DNA of 40,609 bases, from contig CANIKY010000015.1 in the NCBI GenBank assembly GCA_947468085.1, forward strand, positions 1-40,609, read 5' to 3'. Below the pieces are notes generated by a model. The model was not told the origin of the DNA, searched no databases, and saw only the letters and a program-made list of their open reading frames with translations. The DNA comes from Paracoccaceae bacterium (lineage in GTDB: Bacteria; Pseudomonadota; Alphaproteobacteria; Rhodobacterales; Rhodobacteraceae). Position 1 is the first letter of the stretch; every line of letters begins with the position of its first letter. Below are positions 24,125 through 34,295 of this stretch, one piece after another. Position numbers and translations under genes: made by a program.

Positions 24125-25156
24125 TTAGGGGGCGAGGGCGTTGAGGACCGCGTCGACTTCATCCGCCGTGGTTGACCAACTGGCGACAAGCCGACCAGCT
24201 TCTTGGCCTTTAGGGGCGGGCATGGGGTAGTAGATGGCACCGCGGGCTGCCGCCTTGTCATTGGTGCCCATTGGCCAGATCGGAAAAAGCATATTGGCAG
24301 GCGCAGGGTGTAAAAGGCTGGTGCCCGGAATTTGCGCCAGCCCTTGGACCAGACGCGCGCCCATGGCATTGGCTTGGGCTGCCAAGCGCAGCCAAAGGCC
24401 GTCGGTCAGGTAGGCCTCCATCTGCGCAGACAGGTAGCGGTGTTTGGAGAACAGATGACCTGCGCGTTTGCGGCGCAGTTCCAGTTCCCAAGCTTTGGCG
24501 GGGTCAAAAAGCACCACCGCTTCTACCCCCAAACAGCCATTTTTGGTGCCACCCAGCGAGAGAACATCAATGCCCGCTTTCCATGTCATCTCGGCAGGGG
24601 TTGCGCCGGTCGCCACCAAAGCATTGGCAAAGCGCGCGCCGTCAAGGTGGCAAGGCAGGCCTTTGGCCTTGGCCAAGACCGTCAGGGCGGCCACTTCTGC
24701 GGGGGTGTAGACGGTGCCCGCCTCGGTCACGTTGGTCAGCGTCAGCATGCCACGCTGCACACCGTGTACGCCGCCTTCGCCGACCCGCGACAGGGCCTCT
24801 GACAGGGTGTGCGGGGTCATCTTGCCATGGGCCCCGCCCACGCCAATCATCTTCGCCCCCGCGCTGAAAAACTCGGGCGCGCCGCATTCGTCGACGGCGA
24901 CATGGGCCTCGGCGTGGGCGAAAACGGCGGCCCATGGTGGGGTAAGCAGGGCGATTGACAGGGAATTGGCGGCGGTGCCGGTGGCGACCAGATATACCTC
25001 GGCCTCAGGCGCATCAAACAGGTCGCGCACCAAGGTTTTGACGTGGGACATGATCGGGTCTGCACCATAGCTGCGGGCGTAACCTGCATTGGCGCGGGTC
25101 AGGCCTGCCATAATTTCGGGGGCAGCACCCGATCCGTTGTCAGAGGCAAAGAACAT
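24125..25156 (-). CDS. Low-specificity L-threonine aldolase-like PLP enzyme
   Basis: The 343-aa protein follows the beta-eliminating lyase / threonine aldolase family: FASDNGSGAAPEIM at the start, YGADPIMSHVKTLVRDLF, the PLP ring-stacking His region (AHAEAHVAVDE), HLDGARFANAL, and the Schiff-base lysine in SLGGTKNGCLG. It cleaves threonine-type beta-hydroxy amino acids to glycine and an aldehyde. The start codon overlaps the stop of the YcgN gene (TGATG), so they are coupled. Activity class is clear, exact substrate not. Confidence 0.88.
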   Translation of the reverse strand: MFFASDNGSGAAPEIMAGLTRANAGYARSYGADPIMSHVKTLVRDLFDAPEAEVYLVATGTAANSLSIALLTPPWAAVFAHAEAHVAVDECGAPEFFSAGAKMIGVGGAHGKMTPHTLSEALSRVGEGGVHGVQRGMLTLTNVTEAGTVYTPAEVAALTVLAKAKGLPCHLDGARFANALVATGATPAEMTWKAGIDVLSLGGTKNGCLGVEAVVLFDPAKAWELELRRKRAGHLFSKHRYLSAQMEAYLTDGLWLRLAAQANAMGARLVQGLAQIPGTSLLHPAPANMLFPIWPMGTNDKAAARGAIYYPMPAPKGQEAGRLVASWSTTADEVDAVLNALAP

Positions 25157-25605
25157 CAGGGTCTCTCATCTATCACATATTCGTCCCAGACATCTTCCGG
25201 AACCTCAACTTCCGACACCGTCCAGCCACGCACGGATACGCCTTCGTCATGCGTACTTTCCGGATCGCCCGTGATCAGCGGGTGCCAGTCTGGCAGGGGC
25301 TTACCTTCAAACAACAGGCGGTATGCACAGGTGCGCGGCATCCAATAGGCGATTTTCGGCAGCGTTTTGGGCGACAGGCGGATGCATTCGGGCACATATT
25401 GGTGGCGGGTTTCGTACTTGGTACAGCGGCAGGTCTGCCCATCCAGCAGTTTGCAGGCAACTCGGGTAAATTCGACCTCGCCCGTATCTTCATATTCCAG
25501 CTTGTTCAGGCAGCATTTGCCGCAGCCATCGCAAAGGGCCTCCCACTCGTTGGGGGTCAGCTTGGCCAAGGGCAGGGTCCAGAATTTGGGGCGAAGATCT
25601 GTCAT
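25156..25605 (-). CDS. YcgN-family cysteine cluster protein
   Basis: The 149-aa protein has the UPF0260/YcgN pattern: CDGCGKCCLNKLE (residues 25-37), TRVACKLLDGQTCRCTKYETR, and PECIRLSP. Its clustered cysteines suggest a metal or iron-sulfur site, though function is unproven. It overlaps the threonine-aldolase gene by one base and follows ribF by 37 bases on the same strand. Confidence 0.9.
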   Translation of the reverse strand: MTDLRPKFWTLPLAKLTPNEWEALCDGCGKCCLNKLEYEDTGEVEFTRVACKLLDGQTCRCTKYETRHQYVPECIRLSPKTLPKIAYWMPRTCAYRLLFEGKPLPDWHPLITGDPESTHDEGVSVRGWTVSEVEVPEDVWDEYVIDERP

Positions 25606-25642
25606 GCGGACCAGAGTGACGCGAAATGCAAGGAATGGGAAG

Positions 25643-26563
25643 TCAGGAAAGGATCGTGCGGGCTTGGGCGCAATCGGCGGCCATCTGGTCCATCAGGGCG
25701 GGCAGCCCGTCGAACTTAAGCTCGGGTCGCAAAAAGTCGACCAAGGCCACCGACAGATGATGGCCGTAAAGATCGCCCGAAAAATCAAACAGAAAGGTTT
25801 CCAGATTGGGCAGATTGGTGCCAAACATCGGCCGCACGCCCAAGCTTGCAGCGCCAATGTAAGCGCCCGCCTGCGGGCCTGTCAAAACCTCGACCCGCAC
25901 GGCGTAAACGCCCAGCTTAGGCAGATGCAGCCCTGCGACCGACATATTCGCCGTCGGATAGCCCAACTGCCGCCCGCGCTTTTCACCGTGGATCACCTCG
26001 CCCTCGATCCGGTGCCAATGGCCCAACATGGCGGCGGCATCACGGGGGCGGCCCTCGGACAAGGCAATGCGGATCGCGGTGGATGAGATTTCAACACCCG
26101 CATGTTGCACCAGATTGGCCACGGTGACGCCAAATCCATAGGTCTGGCCAAGGCGCACAAGGTCTTGCGCCTTACCCGCACGGCCCTGCCCAAAGCAGAA
26201 ATCGGCCCCCACCACGACATGGTTGACCCTCAAGCCTTGGGCCAAAACATCGCAGGCAAACGCTTCGGGCGAGAGGCTGGCAAGGGTTTTGTCGAAGGGA
26301 AGTTCATAGAGATGCCGCACACCCAGCTTGGCCAATCGGTTGGCCCGCGCTTGGGGGTTCATCAGGCGAAAGGGGGGGGCGTCGGGTTGAAAAACTTCGC
26401 GCGGGTGGGGTTCGAAGGTGACTATCCCCAAGGGGTCGGAATTGCGCGCCAGATTGATCACCGCCTGATGGCCCAGATGGACCCCATCAAAATTGCCCAA
26501 AGCCACCGAGGCGCGCACCAATGGGGCCTTTAGCCCCTGCCAGTGATGGTAAATCTGCATCAT
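25643..26563 (-). CDS. ribF: Bifunctional riboflavin kinase / FAD synthetase
   Basis: The 306-aa protein has the N-terminal FMN adenylyltransferase domain with GNFDGVHLGHQ (HxGH nucleotide motif) and GADFCFGQGRAG, the ISSTAIR motif, and a C-terminal riboflavin kinase domain with GYPTANM, GVYAVRV and LETFLFDFSGDLYG. It turns riboflavin into FMN and FAD in the cytoplasm. The window also has an FMN riboswitch at 35748-35871, but that controls the EamA transporter, not ribF. Confidence 0.95.
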   Translation of the reverse strand: MMQIYHHWQGLKAPLVRASVALGNFDGVHLGHQAVINLARNSDPLGIVTFEPHPREVFQPDAPPFRLMNPQARANRLAKLGVRHLYELPFDKTLASLSPEAFACDVLAQGLRVNHVVVGADFCFGQGRAGKAQDLVRLGQTYGFGVTVANLVQHAGVEISSTAIRIALSEGRPRDAAAMLGHWHRIEGEVIHGEKRGRQLGYPTANMSVAGLHLPKLGVYAVRVEVLTGPQAGAYIGAASLGVRPMFGTNLPNLETFLFDFSGDLYGHHLSVALVDFLRPELKFDGLPALMDQMAADCAQARTILS

Positions 26564-26586
26564 ACCCCCTGCGGGGACAGGCCCCG

Positions 26587-27030
26587 TCAGTCGAACTTGC
26601 GGCTCGGCGCCAAAACCAGCGCGTCGCCTTTCAAGACGAGGGTATTGCCCACCATGCAGTGGGTTTCAAGGGTGACCCGACGCTTGGCATGGTCAATCGC
26701 TGTGACTTTCACAAAAGCTTCCAAGCGATCGCCCGGGCGCACCGGCGCCATGAAGCGCAGGTTTTGCGACAGATAGACCGTGCCGTGGCCAGGAAGTTGC
26801 TCGCCCACCACGGCAGAGATTAGGCTGGCCGTAAGCATGCCATGGGCGATGCGGCCGGCAAACATCGTTTCGCGGGCGTAATCCTCGTTCAAATGCACGG
26901 GGTTATGGTCGGTTGATACCTCGGCAAACAGCGCGATGTCGCGGTCAGTGATTGTCTTGGCGCGCGAGCGGACCATTCCGATTTCCATATCTTCGATGAA
27001 GATCGTGCTGGGCGCGTTGTTGTCGAGCAT
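26587..27030 (-). CDS. MaoC-family dehydratase (hot-dog fold)
   Basis: The 147-aa protein carries the hydratase-2 motif with its catalytic Asp and His (STDHNPVHLNEDYA), the overhang block FAGRIAHGMLTAS, and a C-terminal strand MVGNTLVLKGDALV. Such enzymes hydrate enoyl-CoA or related thioesters. I start at ATG 27030, preceded by GGAGGG. The longer frame to 27072 has no support. It lies 23 bases upstream of ribF on the same strand. Confidence 0.88.
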   Translation of the reverse strand: MLDNNAPSTIFIEDMEIGMVRSRAKTITDRDIALFAEVSTDHNPVHLNEDYARETMFAGRIAHGMLTASLISAVVGEQLPGHGTVYLSQNLRFMAPVRPGDRLEAFVKVTAIDHAKRRVTLETHCMVGNTLVLKGDALVLAPSRKFD

Positions 27031-27118
27031 GATTCCCTCCGATGTTAGCGCAGAGGTTAACCGCTGCCGCATCGCAGCGCAATAAGAATGCGCGAGGTAT
27101 GCACTTGGCGTAACTTTG

Positions 27119-27991
27119 TTACCGAAGCGCTGCGATGGAATAGGTCGCCGACATCTGCCGGGCGGTCAGGAACTTTTCCAGCAAGTCTTTATCAGGATGG
27201 GCGGCGTCTGGCCCAAACTCTGCGGCCGATATGCCACCTGTGACATATAGGGTATCCAAACCCTCGGCCATGCCTCCTTGCACATCGGTTGCGATCCCAT
27301 CGCCAATGCACAAGATCTGCGGATCAGGCTGAACGCCCAAGGCCGCAAGACGGCGGCGGGCCAAGTCGTAAATCGGGGGATGCGGCTTGCCAAAATACAT
27401 CGTTTTGCCCCCCATCGCCTCATACGCCGCAGCCAATGCCCCCGCGCAGTAAAGACGCTTGTCGCCGTAATCGACGATGATATCGGGGTTGGCACATAAC
27501 AGCGTCAAATCCGCAGCCTTGGCTTGGCGCAAAGCCACAGCGTAGTCTGCGGGTGTCTCGGTCAAATCATCGGCAAGGCCCGTGCAGATGACGACCTGCG
27601 CTTGGTCAATACTCACCCGCGCCAAGGGCGCAGGGGTGAGATCGTCGGGAAATTCGGTGAAAAATGAGCCATCTTTGACAGCGCCTATGAAATACGCCCG
27701 CGCCCATTGCCCCGAAAACAGCGCAAACTGCGTGGCATCGCCAGAGGTCACAACCTCGTCCCACGCATCGCGGGGCACGCCCATCGCATGCAATTGCGCG
27801 ACCACGCTGGGCTTTGGGCGGGGCGCGTTGGTTAAAAGCACCACCTTGCCACCACCAGCGCGGTAAGCTTGCAGGGCTGCAACGGCCTGCGGGAACGGCG
27901 TTTTGCCATTGTGCAGGCAGCCCCAAAGGTCACAAAACACCGCGTCGTACCGACGAGCAATCTGGGCAAGGGCAGGAATCAACTCTGTCAT
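27119..27991 (-). CDS. HAD-superfamily phosphatase (TIGR01459 type)
   Basis: The 290-aa protein is a NagD-like class IIA HAD hydrolase: nucleophile block FCDLWGCLHNG (Asp20 with unusual Trp), motif II LLTNAPRP, motif III lysine near YFGKPHPP, and motif IV CIGDGIATDVQGG. It probably dephosphorylates a sugar or nucleotide-like substrate. Start ATG 27991 has AAAGG upstream. The 3' side meets MaoC after 88 bases. Confidence 0.9.
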   Translation of the reverse strand: MTELIPALAQIARRYDAVFCDLWGCLHNGKTPFPQAVAALQAYRAGGGKVVLLTNAPRPKPSVVAQLHAMGVPRDAWDEVVTSGDATQFALFSGQWARAYFIGAVKDGSFFTEFPDDLTPAPLARVSIDQAQVVICTGLADDLTETPADYAVALRQAKAADLTLLCANPDIIVDYGDKRLYCAGALAAAYEAMGGKTMYFGKPHPPIYDLARRRLAALGVQPDPQILCIGDGIATDVQGGMAEGLDTLYVTGGISAAEFGPDAAHPDKDLLEKFLTARQMSATYSIAALR

Positions 27992-28020
27992 GGATTGCCT
28001 TTTGTCTGCAGGATAAAAGG

Positions 28021-28068
28021 GATTTTTCGCAGAAAAATCGTGGCTTTCGATTTTTTAAGCGAAAAATC
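28021..28068. repeat. Two AT-rich palindromes (GATTTTT...AAAAATC family)
   Basis: GATTTTTCGCAGAAAAATC at 28021-28039 is identical to 39580-39598. A second copy with a longer loop is at 28049-28068, and another at about 39498-39518. They lie only between genes and look like a family of small palindromic repeats; the pair here may also end the ppaC transcript, which stops at 28078. Confidence 0.75.
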
Positions 28069-28077
28069 AGCGTGGCG

Positions 28078-28998
28078 TCAAAGTTTCAGCGCCGGAATAA
28101 TCTGCTTTTTGCGGCTCATCAGGCCGGGGATCACCACAGTGTCGCCGGTGACTTTAACGCCAAAAGACGCCTCCGCCATTTGGCGGACCAGTTCGTTGGG
28201 CACCAACAAAGTTGCTTCTTCTTTCAAGATGTCGATCACAAACAGCAACACCTGATCAGCCCCGTCTTCTTGGGCCACACCCACCATCGATTCCATGAGC
28301 GCGGCCTTGCGGTCCAGCACGATCTTGGGCGCTGTGGTTTCCAAAACCGACACGCGCAGGTCCTTGCCCGCGACATTGTATTCCTTGGAATCCATCCGCA
28401 GCAGCGCTGCATCGGAAAAGGCCGAGACATCGGACTTGGCCTCAAACAACTTGGTGGCCAGTTCGGGGATCAAAACACCCAGATCCGCCGCCAGCTTTTC
28501 GGCCACGGCGCGGTCATGGGCGGTGGTGGTGGGCGAGCGGAATTCCAGCGTGTCAGAAAGGATGCATGACAGCATGGCCCCTTTGATCTCGCGCGGCGCT
28601 TTGGCCAGATCATCGCCCATCAGGTCGTGCAGGATCGTGGCGGTGCAGGCGAGCGGGCGGATCGTGATGTCGATGGGTGATTTGGTCTTGATGCCGCCCA
28701 CCAGCATATGGTGATCAATGATGCCCACAACCTTTGCCTCATTGATCGAAGGCGGCAGTTCAGCGGGGTTGTTGGTATCAACGATCACCACGGTGTCTTC
28801 GGCCGAGACATCGGCGATGATCTCGGGCTTGGGCAGGTTCCAATGGGTCAGAACAAAAGCCGCTTCGGTATTGGGTTCGCCCAATAGGTAAGCCTTGGCG
28901 GGCGTGCCTTTCACTTCGGACAAATACCAGGCCCAGATGATGGGAGAGCCCGTAGAATCGGTGTCGGGGGATTTGTGGCCGAAAACCTTGATGGTCAT
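28078..28998 (-). CDS. ppaC: Manganese-dependent inorganic pyrophosphatase (family II)
   Basis: The 306-aa protein has the DHH-family metal ligands: GHKSPDTDSTGSP (His8, Asp12, Asp14), VIVDTNNPAEL, and the Asp-His-His in GIIDHHMLVG, plus the C-terminal DHHA2 domain with SRKKQIIPAL at the end. It hydrolyses pyrophosphate with Mn or Co. I start at ATG 28998, AAGG eight bases upstream. The longer frame to 29202 reads over non-coding sequence. Length is typical. Confidence 0.95.
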   Translation of the reverse strand: MTIKVFGHKSPDTDSTGSPIIWAWYLSEVKGTPAKAYLLGEPNTEAAFVLTHWNLPKPEIIADVSAEDTVVIVDTNNPAELPPSINEAKVVGIIDHHMLVGGIKTKSPIDITIRPLACTATILHDLMGDDLAKAPREIKGAMLSCILSDTLEFRSPTTTAHDRAVAEKLAADLGVLIPELATKLFEAKSDVSAFSDAALLRMDSKEYNVAGKDLRVSVLETTAPKIVLDRKAALMESMVGVAQEDGADQVLLFVIDILKEEATLLVPNELVRQMAEASFGVKVTGDTVVIPGLMSRKKQIIPALKL

Positions 28999-29093
28999 TT
29001 GGGTGCCTTTTGAAATACTCGATTTTACCCGCTTATAGGCGCTGGAGTTGGTTTTGTCACGGGGGGTGGCCGTAAAAATGCTGCGGCGCGGCG

Positions 29094-29948
29094 TCAGCGG
29101 CGGTATTGGCGCAGAATATGCCAAAGCACGGCGAACAGCACGATGGCAGCCCCGATCAGCGTCGGCAAAGTCGGGGTTTCGGCAAAGATCAGCCAGACCC
29201 AAAGTGGGGCCAACGATGCCTCCATCGCGCCCAAGAGTGCTGTTTCAATCGGCGGAATCTTGGACGAGCCGATGAGAAACAGCGCAAATCCCAACGACGA
29301 ATTGACCAGACCAAATCCTGCCAGTAGCAGTAGTTGGTCGCCCGCAGGCACACCGGGGGCGGCGAAGGGCAGGCAAATCAGCACGCCTAGGATTGACGAC
29401 GCCGTTCCCGCAGGCAGAGTCGGGATCTTGGGATGTTTGCGCGCAATCACCATCATCAAGGCCATGCTCAGCGTCATCAACAACGCCAAAAGATCGCCGC
29501 CCAAGTTGCCGTCGCCGCCCAAGCCTACCATCACCACTGCGCCGGCAAAGGCGATGCTGCACGCAATCACCGCATCGCGCGACGGGCGCTGGCGCATCAT
29601 CAGCCAAGCCAAGCCGGCCGTCATAAAGGGCACGGTCGCATAGATAACCACCACATGCGCCACCGAGGTCATCCGCAGCGCCAGAATGTAACACACCATT
29701 CCAAGCCCGGAGATCAGCGCATAGGCCCATCCGGCCCCGCCCAGCCATAGCAGGGTGCGCAAGCCCTTGGCCCCGTCGCGCCAAACGATCACCGCCAGCA
29801 GGCCCGCCGTTCCAAACAGCCCACGCCAGACCAGCACGGTAAAGATGTCTTGTGAGATGGCGCGGGTGAACAATCCCGCCGTGCTCCACGCGAGGGTGGA
29901 GGTGAAGACAAGAAACAGGCCAAGTTTGTGGTCGCGGCTTAGGGCCAT
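29094..29948 (-). CDS. EamA/DMT-family transporter
   Basis: The 284-aa protein has about ten hydrophobic helices in two EamA halves, beginning LGLFLVFTSTLAWSTAGLF and including TSVAHVVVIYATVPFMTAG and the second-half signature ...ALLGAMEASLAPLWVWLIF. It is an inner-membrane exporter or importer of small metabolites; the substrate cannot be told. Its start overlaps the 3' end of the MBL gene by ten bases, so it is coupled to that gene. Confidence 0.88.
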   Translation of the reverse strand: MALSRDHKLGLFLVFTSTLAWSTAGLFTRAISQDIFTVLVWRGLFGTAGLLAVIVWRDGAKGLRTLLWLGGAGWAYALISGLGMVCYILALRMTSVAHVVVIYATVPFMTAGLAWLMMRQRPSRDAVIACSIAFAGAVVMVGLGGDGNLGGDLLALLMTLSMALMMVIARKHPKIPTLPAGTASSILGVLICLPFAAPGVPAGDQLLLLAGFGLVNSSLGFALFLIGSSKIPPIETALLGAMEASLAPLWVWLIFAETPTLPTLIGAAIVLFAVLWHILRQYRR

Positions 29949-30679
29949 GTGCGGCGGCCCAGCGTTAAGGCTTGGGTAGGCTCGTGACCGTAAATTACTT
30001 CTGCCCCGGCTTTGCGGGCCAATGTCAGCAGCTTTGCTGCGGATTTGGCTGCAAGAATGGGGTCATCGGCATCTAGAAACCCTTCGGCGGGTTCGCAGGC
30101 GCGGTTGATGGCATCGGCGGTGAGCATCACGCTCTGCCCACCCAGCGTCACCAAGGCCGACAGGTGGCCAGCCGTGTGGCCGGGCGTCGGGATCAGGCGC
30201 AGACCATGGCAGATTTGTGTGGCCCGTGTGAGCGTGCGGTAGCGCGCTTGCGGCCATGGCATCGGGCGGTTTGGGCCAAAGTACAGCGGCGCTGGTTCGG
30301 CGCGTTCGGTGGCGGTGAGAATAATTTCGGCATGGGTAAACAGCGGCAGGGACCCGACATGATCAATGTGGCTGTGACTTAAAATAACATGGCTGATGTC
30401 GGTCACCGCCAAACCCAGCAGGGCCAACGCCCCCTCGGCCGTTTGGGCTGGGGTAAAGCCCTTCAGCTGGCCAAACTTGTCAAGCCCATCGGCCAAAGCC
30501 GCCGCGCAACCGTCGGTGGCATAGGCGGGGGGAAAGCCTGTGTCCAACAGAATGTGGGTTCCGGCATCGGTGGTGATTAAAAAGCCCGGGCATAAAATGC
30601 GCCGCTTGCCGGGGCCCACATCAAACAGGCCCAGATCCAAGGCGTGCAAGCGCGCAACCGTTTCTTGTCGCAGTGTCAT
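29939..30679 (-). CDS. MBL-fold metallo-hydrolase
   Basis: The 246-aa protein has the metallo-beta-lactamase metal motif HSHIDHVGS (His-x-His-x-Asp-His), the later histidines in PTPGHTAGHLS, the aspartate in LTADAI and GHE near the C-terminus. It resembles quorum-quenching lactonase-like hydrolases in layout, but the substrate is unknown. There is no ribosome-binding site before ATG 30679. Instead two six-codon minicistrons chained by ATGA overlaps (17-bp repeats at 30671-30721) run from the stop of the TraB-type gene into this start, so translation is probably coupled. Confidence 0.85.
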   Translation of the reverse strand: MTLRQETVARLHALDLGLFDVGPGKRRILCPGFLITTDAGTHILLDTGFPPAYATDGCAAALADGLDKFGQLKGFTPAQTAEGALALLGLAVTDISHVILSHSHIDHVGSLPLFTHAEIILTATERAEPAPLYFGPNRPMPWPQARYRTLTRATQICHGLRLIPTPGHTAGHLSALVTLGGQSVMLTADAINRACEPAEGFLDADDPILAAKSAAKLLTLARKAGAEVIYGHEPTQALTLGRRTWP

Positions 30680-30721
30680 TTGTTAAGCAGTGTCATTTGT
30701 TAAGCAGGGTCATAGGTTAAG
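30671..30721 (-). repeat. Three 17-bp tandem repeats making two minicistrons
   Basis: Plus-strand units 30671-30687 and 30688-30704 are identical; 30705-30721 differs at three positions. Minus-strand unit: CTTAACAAATGACACTG. Each unit contains an ATG overlapping a TGA. Reading from the TraB-type stop gives ATG ACC CTG CTT AAC AAA TGA, then ATG ACA CTG CTT AAC AAA TGA, then the MBL start, each overlapping the next by four bases. Confidence 0.9.
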
Positions 30722-31366
30722 CGCCTGAATGGTCCAGCCGTTCCGGGCCAGAAGGTTAAGAATGCCCGTCTCGCCTGACAAATGAAGGGCGACAAAAGCG
30801 GCAAGGATCGTCCCCCTTTGCGCGGTCGTTTCCAGCACCGGAACCCAAGCGGCATTGCGGCTGGAAATCATGGCATGATCGATGAACGCCATGGTGCGGT
30901 CCGCCTCGGATTTTGTCATGCCGGGAAGATCCAGCAGCGCCTTGCCCGTATAGGCCCAGAACAGGCGGCTGTCGCCCGCAAAATAGCTGTCGGCAAGGGT
31001 CTTGGCCATGTCATCTGATTGCGCCTGCATGGCCACGGTTTGGCGCAGCAAAGCCATCTGATCGGCGGGCGGGATTTGGGCAAAGATTTTCAGGACACCA
31101 TCGTAAGGTTCTAGGGCTGCAATCGGCATTCCTTCCGCCTGAGCCAGGTCGATCAAAAGTTTGTCCAATCCCTCATCGGCCCCTTGGGGCAGGGGGAAAA
31201 GACACGCGGGAATTTCAAGAAACGAGGCCAAAAGCCAAGGCTGCATCTTGGCCGCCATAAAGGGGGTCATGCCGCGCGCGCGCGCGGCCTTGGCCACCTC
31301 GTCCCAGTCATCGGGCCGCAATCGTTCAGGCAAGGTGGGGCCCTTGGTCAAATACATTTTTTGTGC
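30710..31366 (-). pseudogene. 5'-truncated TraB/GumN family gene
   Basis: From about 31366 down, the frame encodes the middle and C-terminal parts of a TraB/GumN-type protein as found in Rhodobacterales: TKGPTLPERLRPDDW, GMTPFMAAKMQPW, AALEPYDGVLKIF, AFVALHLSGETG and NLLARNGWTIQ. The N-terminal third expected of the family (signal peptide and the G-T-x-H motif block, about 130 residues) is missing. The only upstream start in frame is TTG 31456, and the sequence between it and 31366 shows no resemblance to the family. It ends just beside the groESL control region, so a deletion or rearrangement there probably removed the 5' part. The remaining frame is still open, so decay may be recent. Confidence 0.65.
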
Positions 31367-31513
31367 CAGCCAAAGAGCGGTTTTCGATGTTTGCGCGGGC
31401 GGATGATTTTTTCGACACCAAAGTTTGGGTTTTGTGTCACAAGGGCGGCTGGCCAAGGCCTATCGCGGCCCTGCGTATTCCTGCCGAGACGCAAGAATTT
31501 ATTGCCCAAGGTG

Positions 31514-31542
31514 TTGACACAGTGGGGGGTAGCGCTTACCTC
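31514..31542 (+). promoter_or_regulatory. groESL promoter
   Basis: TTGACA (31514-31519) is followed after 17 bases by TACCTC (31537-31542), just before CIRCE. The -10 box is weak, as often in alphaproteobacteria. Bases 31367-31513 hold no gene I can support. Confidence 0.6.
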
Positions 31543-31550
31543 ACGCGTCA

Positions 31551-31577
31551 TTAGCACTCACCCAATATGAGTGCTAA
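31551..31577 (+). promoter_or_regulatory. CIRCE operator (HrcA site) of groESL
   Basis: TTAGCACTC, nine bases, GAGTGCTAA: a perfect match to the CIRCE consensus. It lies between the promoter and groES, so the HrcA repressor should block groESL until heat stress. The hrcA gene is not in the window. Confidence 0.97.
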
Positions 31578-31611
31578 CTTGATTAACCTGGAACCTAGGG
31601 AGTGTTGCCAG

Positions 31612-31899
31612 ATGGCTTTCAAACCTCTGCATGACCGCGTGCTGGTCAAGCGTATCGCCTCGACTGAAAAAACAACCGGTGGCCTGATTATTCCGGAAAG
31701 CGCCAAGGAAAAGCCCGCTGAGGGTGAGATCATTTCTGTGGGCGAAGGCGCTCGCAAGGATTCGGGCGAGCTGATCGCGCCCTCGGTCAAAGCGGGCGAC
31801 CGTATCTTGTTTGGCAAATGGTCCGGCACCGAAGTCAAACTTGACGGCGAAGAGCTGCTGATCATGAAAGAAAGCGACATCATGGGTATCATCTCCTAA
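31612..31899 (+). CDS. groES: Co-chaperonin GroES
   Basis: The 95-aa protein begins [13 protein letters not shown] and contains the mobile loop ([19 protein letters not shown]) that docks on GroEL, then [27 protein letters not shown]. It caps the folding chamber as a heptamer. Start ATG 31612; the apparent ATG at 31567 lies inside CIRCE and is not used. Control is by the CIRCE element just upstream. Confidence 0.97.
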   Translation: MAFKPLHDRVLVKRIASTEKTTGGLIIPESAKEKPAEGEIISVGEGARKDSGELIAPSVKAGDRILFGKWSGTEVKLDGEELLIMKESDIMGIIS

Positions 31900-31911
31900 G
31901 TCGCTTTTCGC

Positions 31912-33650
<1,739 letters not shown>

Positions 33651-33672
33651 TCTGCCCAAAAAGGCAGATCGG

Positions 33673-33700
33673 AAAGGGCGCCCCTTTGGGCGCCTTTTTT
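33673..33700 (+). terminator. groESL terminator
   Basis: GGCGCCC-CTTT-GGGCGCC with an extended A/T base is followed by TTTTTT, 27 bases after the groEL stop. Confidence 0.93.
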
Positions 33701-33742
33701 GTTGTGCAAAGTGGTTGGGGAGACGCTACCGCGCCCTGATCG

Positions 33743-34231
33743 TCAAAGGGGTTTCATCAGCCTGAAAAGCGTGTGACCCGTGTCTGCATCAAAGCGCGAC
33801 ACACCTGTGGGGGAAAAGCCCTGCTGCGCCCAAAAAGCATGGCCGCGCGGGTTGGCCTGCAGCACCCCAAGATACAGGCGCGGGCTAGGGCGCGAGAGGC
33901 TGACGATATGGGCCATAAACGCAGCCCCATGTCCTTGGCCGCGGGCAGATGGGGCAAGGATCATCAGACCAAGATAGGCATCCTCGGGCAGGGGAAAGCC
34001 AAAAGACAGCTCAGCCACGCCAGACAGTTTATCATTCAAAAACAGCCCCAAGCGCTGCGACCGCGCCGGATCGCAGTTGGGCGGGCAGGCGGTAAAGACC
34101 TCGTCCACTTGCGCGTCGTCAGGGTCGTGGCCCAGCCAAAGCTGGTAGTAATCCGCCGCCTGCGCCAGCAAGTCGGCCACGGCATCGCGGTCTTGCAGCG
34201 GATCAAGCGGGCGGATCAGTGTTTGGGGCAT
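33743..34231 (-). CDS. GNAT-family N-acetyltransferase
   Basis: The acetyl-CoA-binding motif A is visible as LMILAPSARGQGHGAAFM (R-G-Q-G-H-G), with the late motif ANPRGHAFWAQQGF typical of the fold. The ATG at 34231 gives 162 aa; an ATG four codons upstream (34243) is equally possible, as neither has a clear ribosome-binding site. The acceptor is unknown. It is convergent with groEL. Confidence 0.85.
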   Translation of the reverse strand: MPQTLIRPLDPLQDRDAVADLLAQAADYYQLWLGHDPDDAQVDEVFTACPPNCDPARSQRLGLFLNDKLSGVAELSFGFPLPEDAYLGLMILAPSARGQGHGAAFMAHIVSLSRPSPRLYLGVLQANPRGHAFWAQQGFSPTGVSRFDADTGHTLFRLMKPL

Positions 34232-34295
34232 GGAGGCACACATAGCGAGGGTTCGGTCAAGCTGCTTGGTTTTTGCGATCGTGCAGTTTCAGTGA

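Noticed and set aside
31387..31554. 55-aa plus-strand ORF just before groES
   Set aside because: The groESL promoter lies within it and its stop is in CIRCE; no family is recognised and it overlaps the truncated TraB region.
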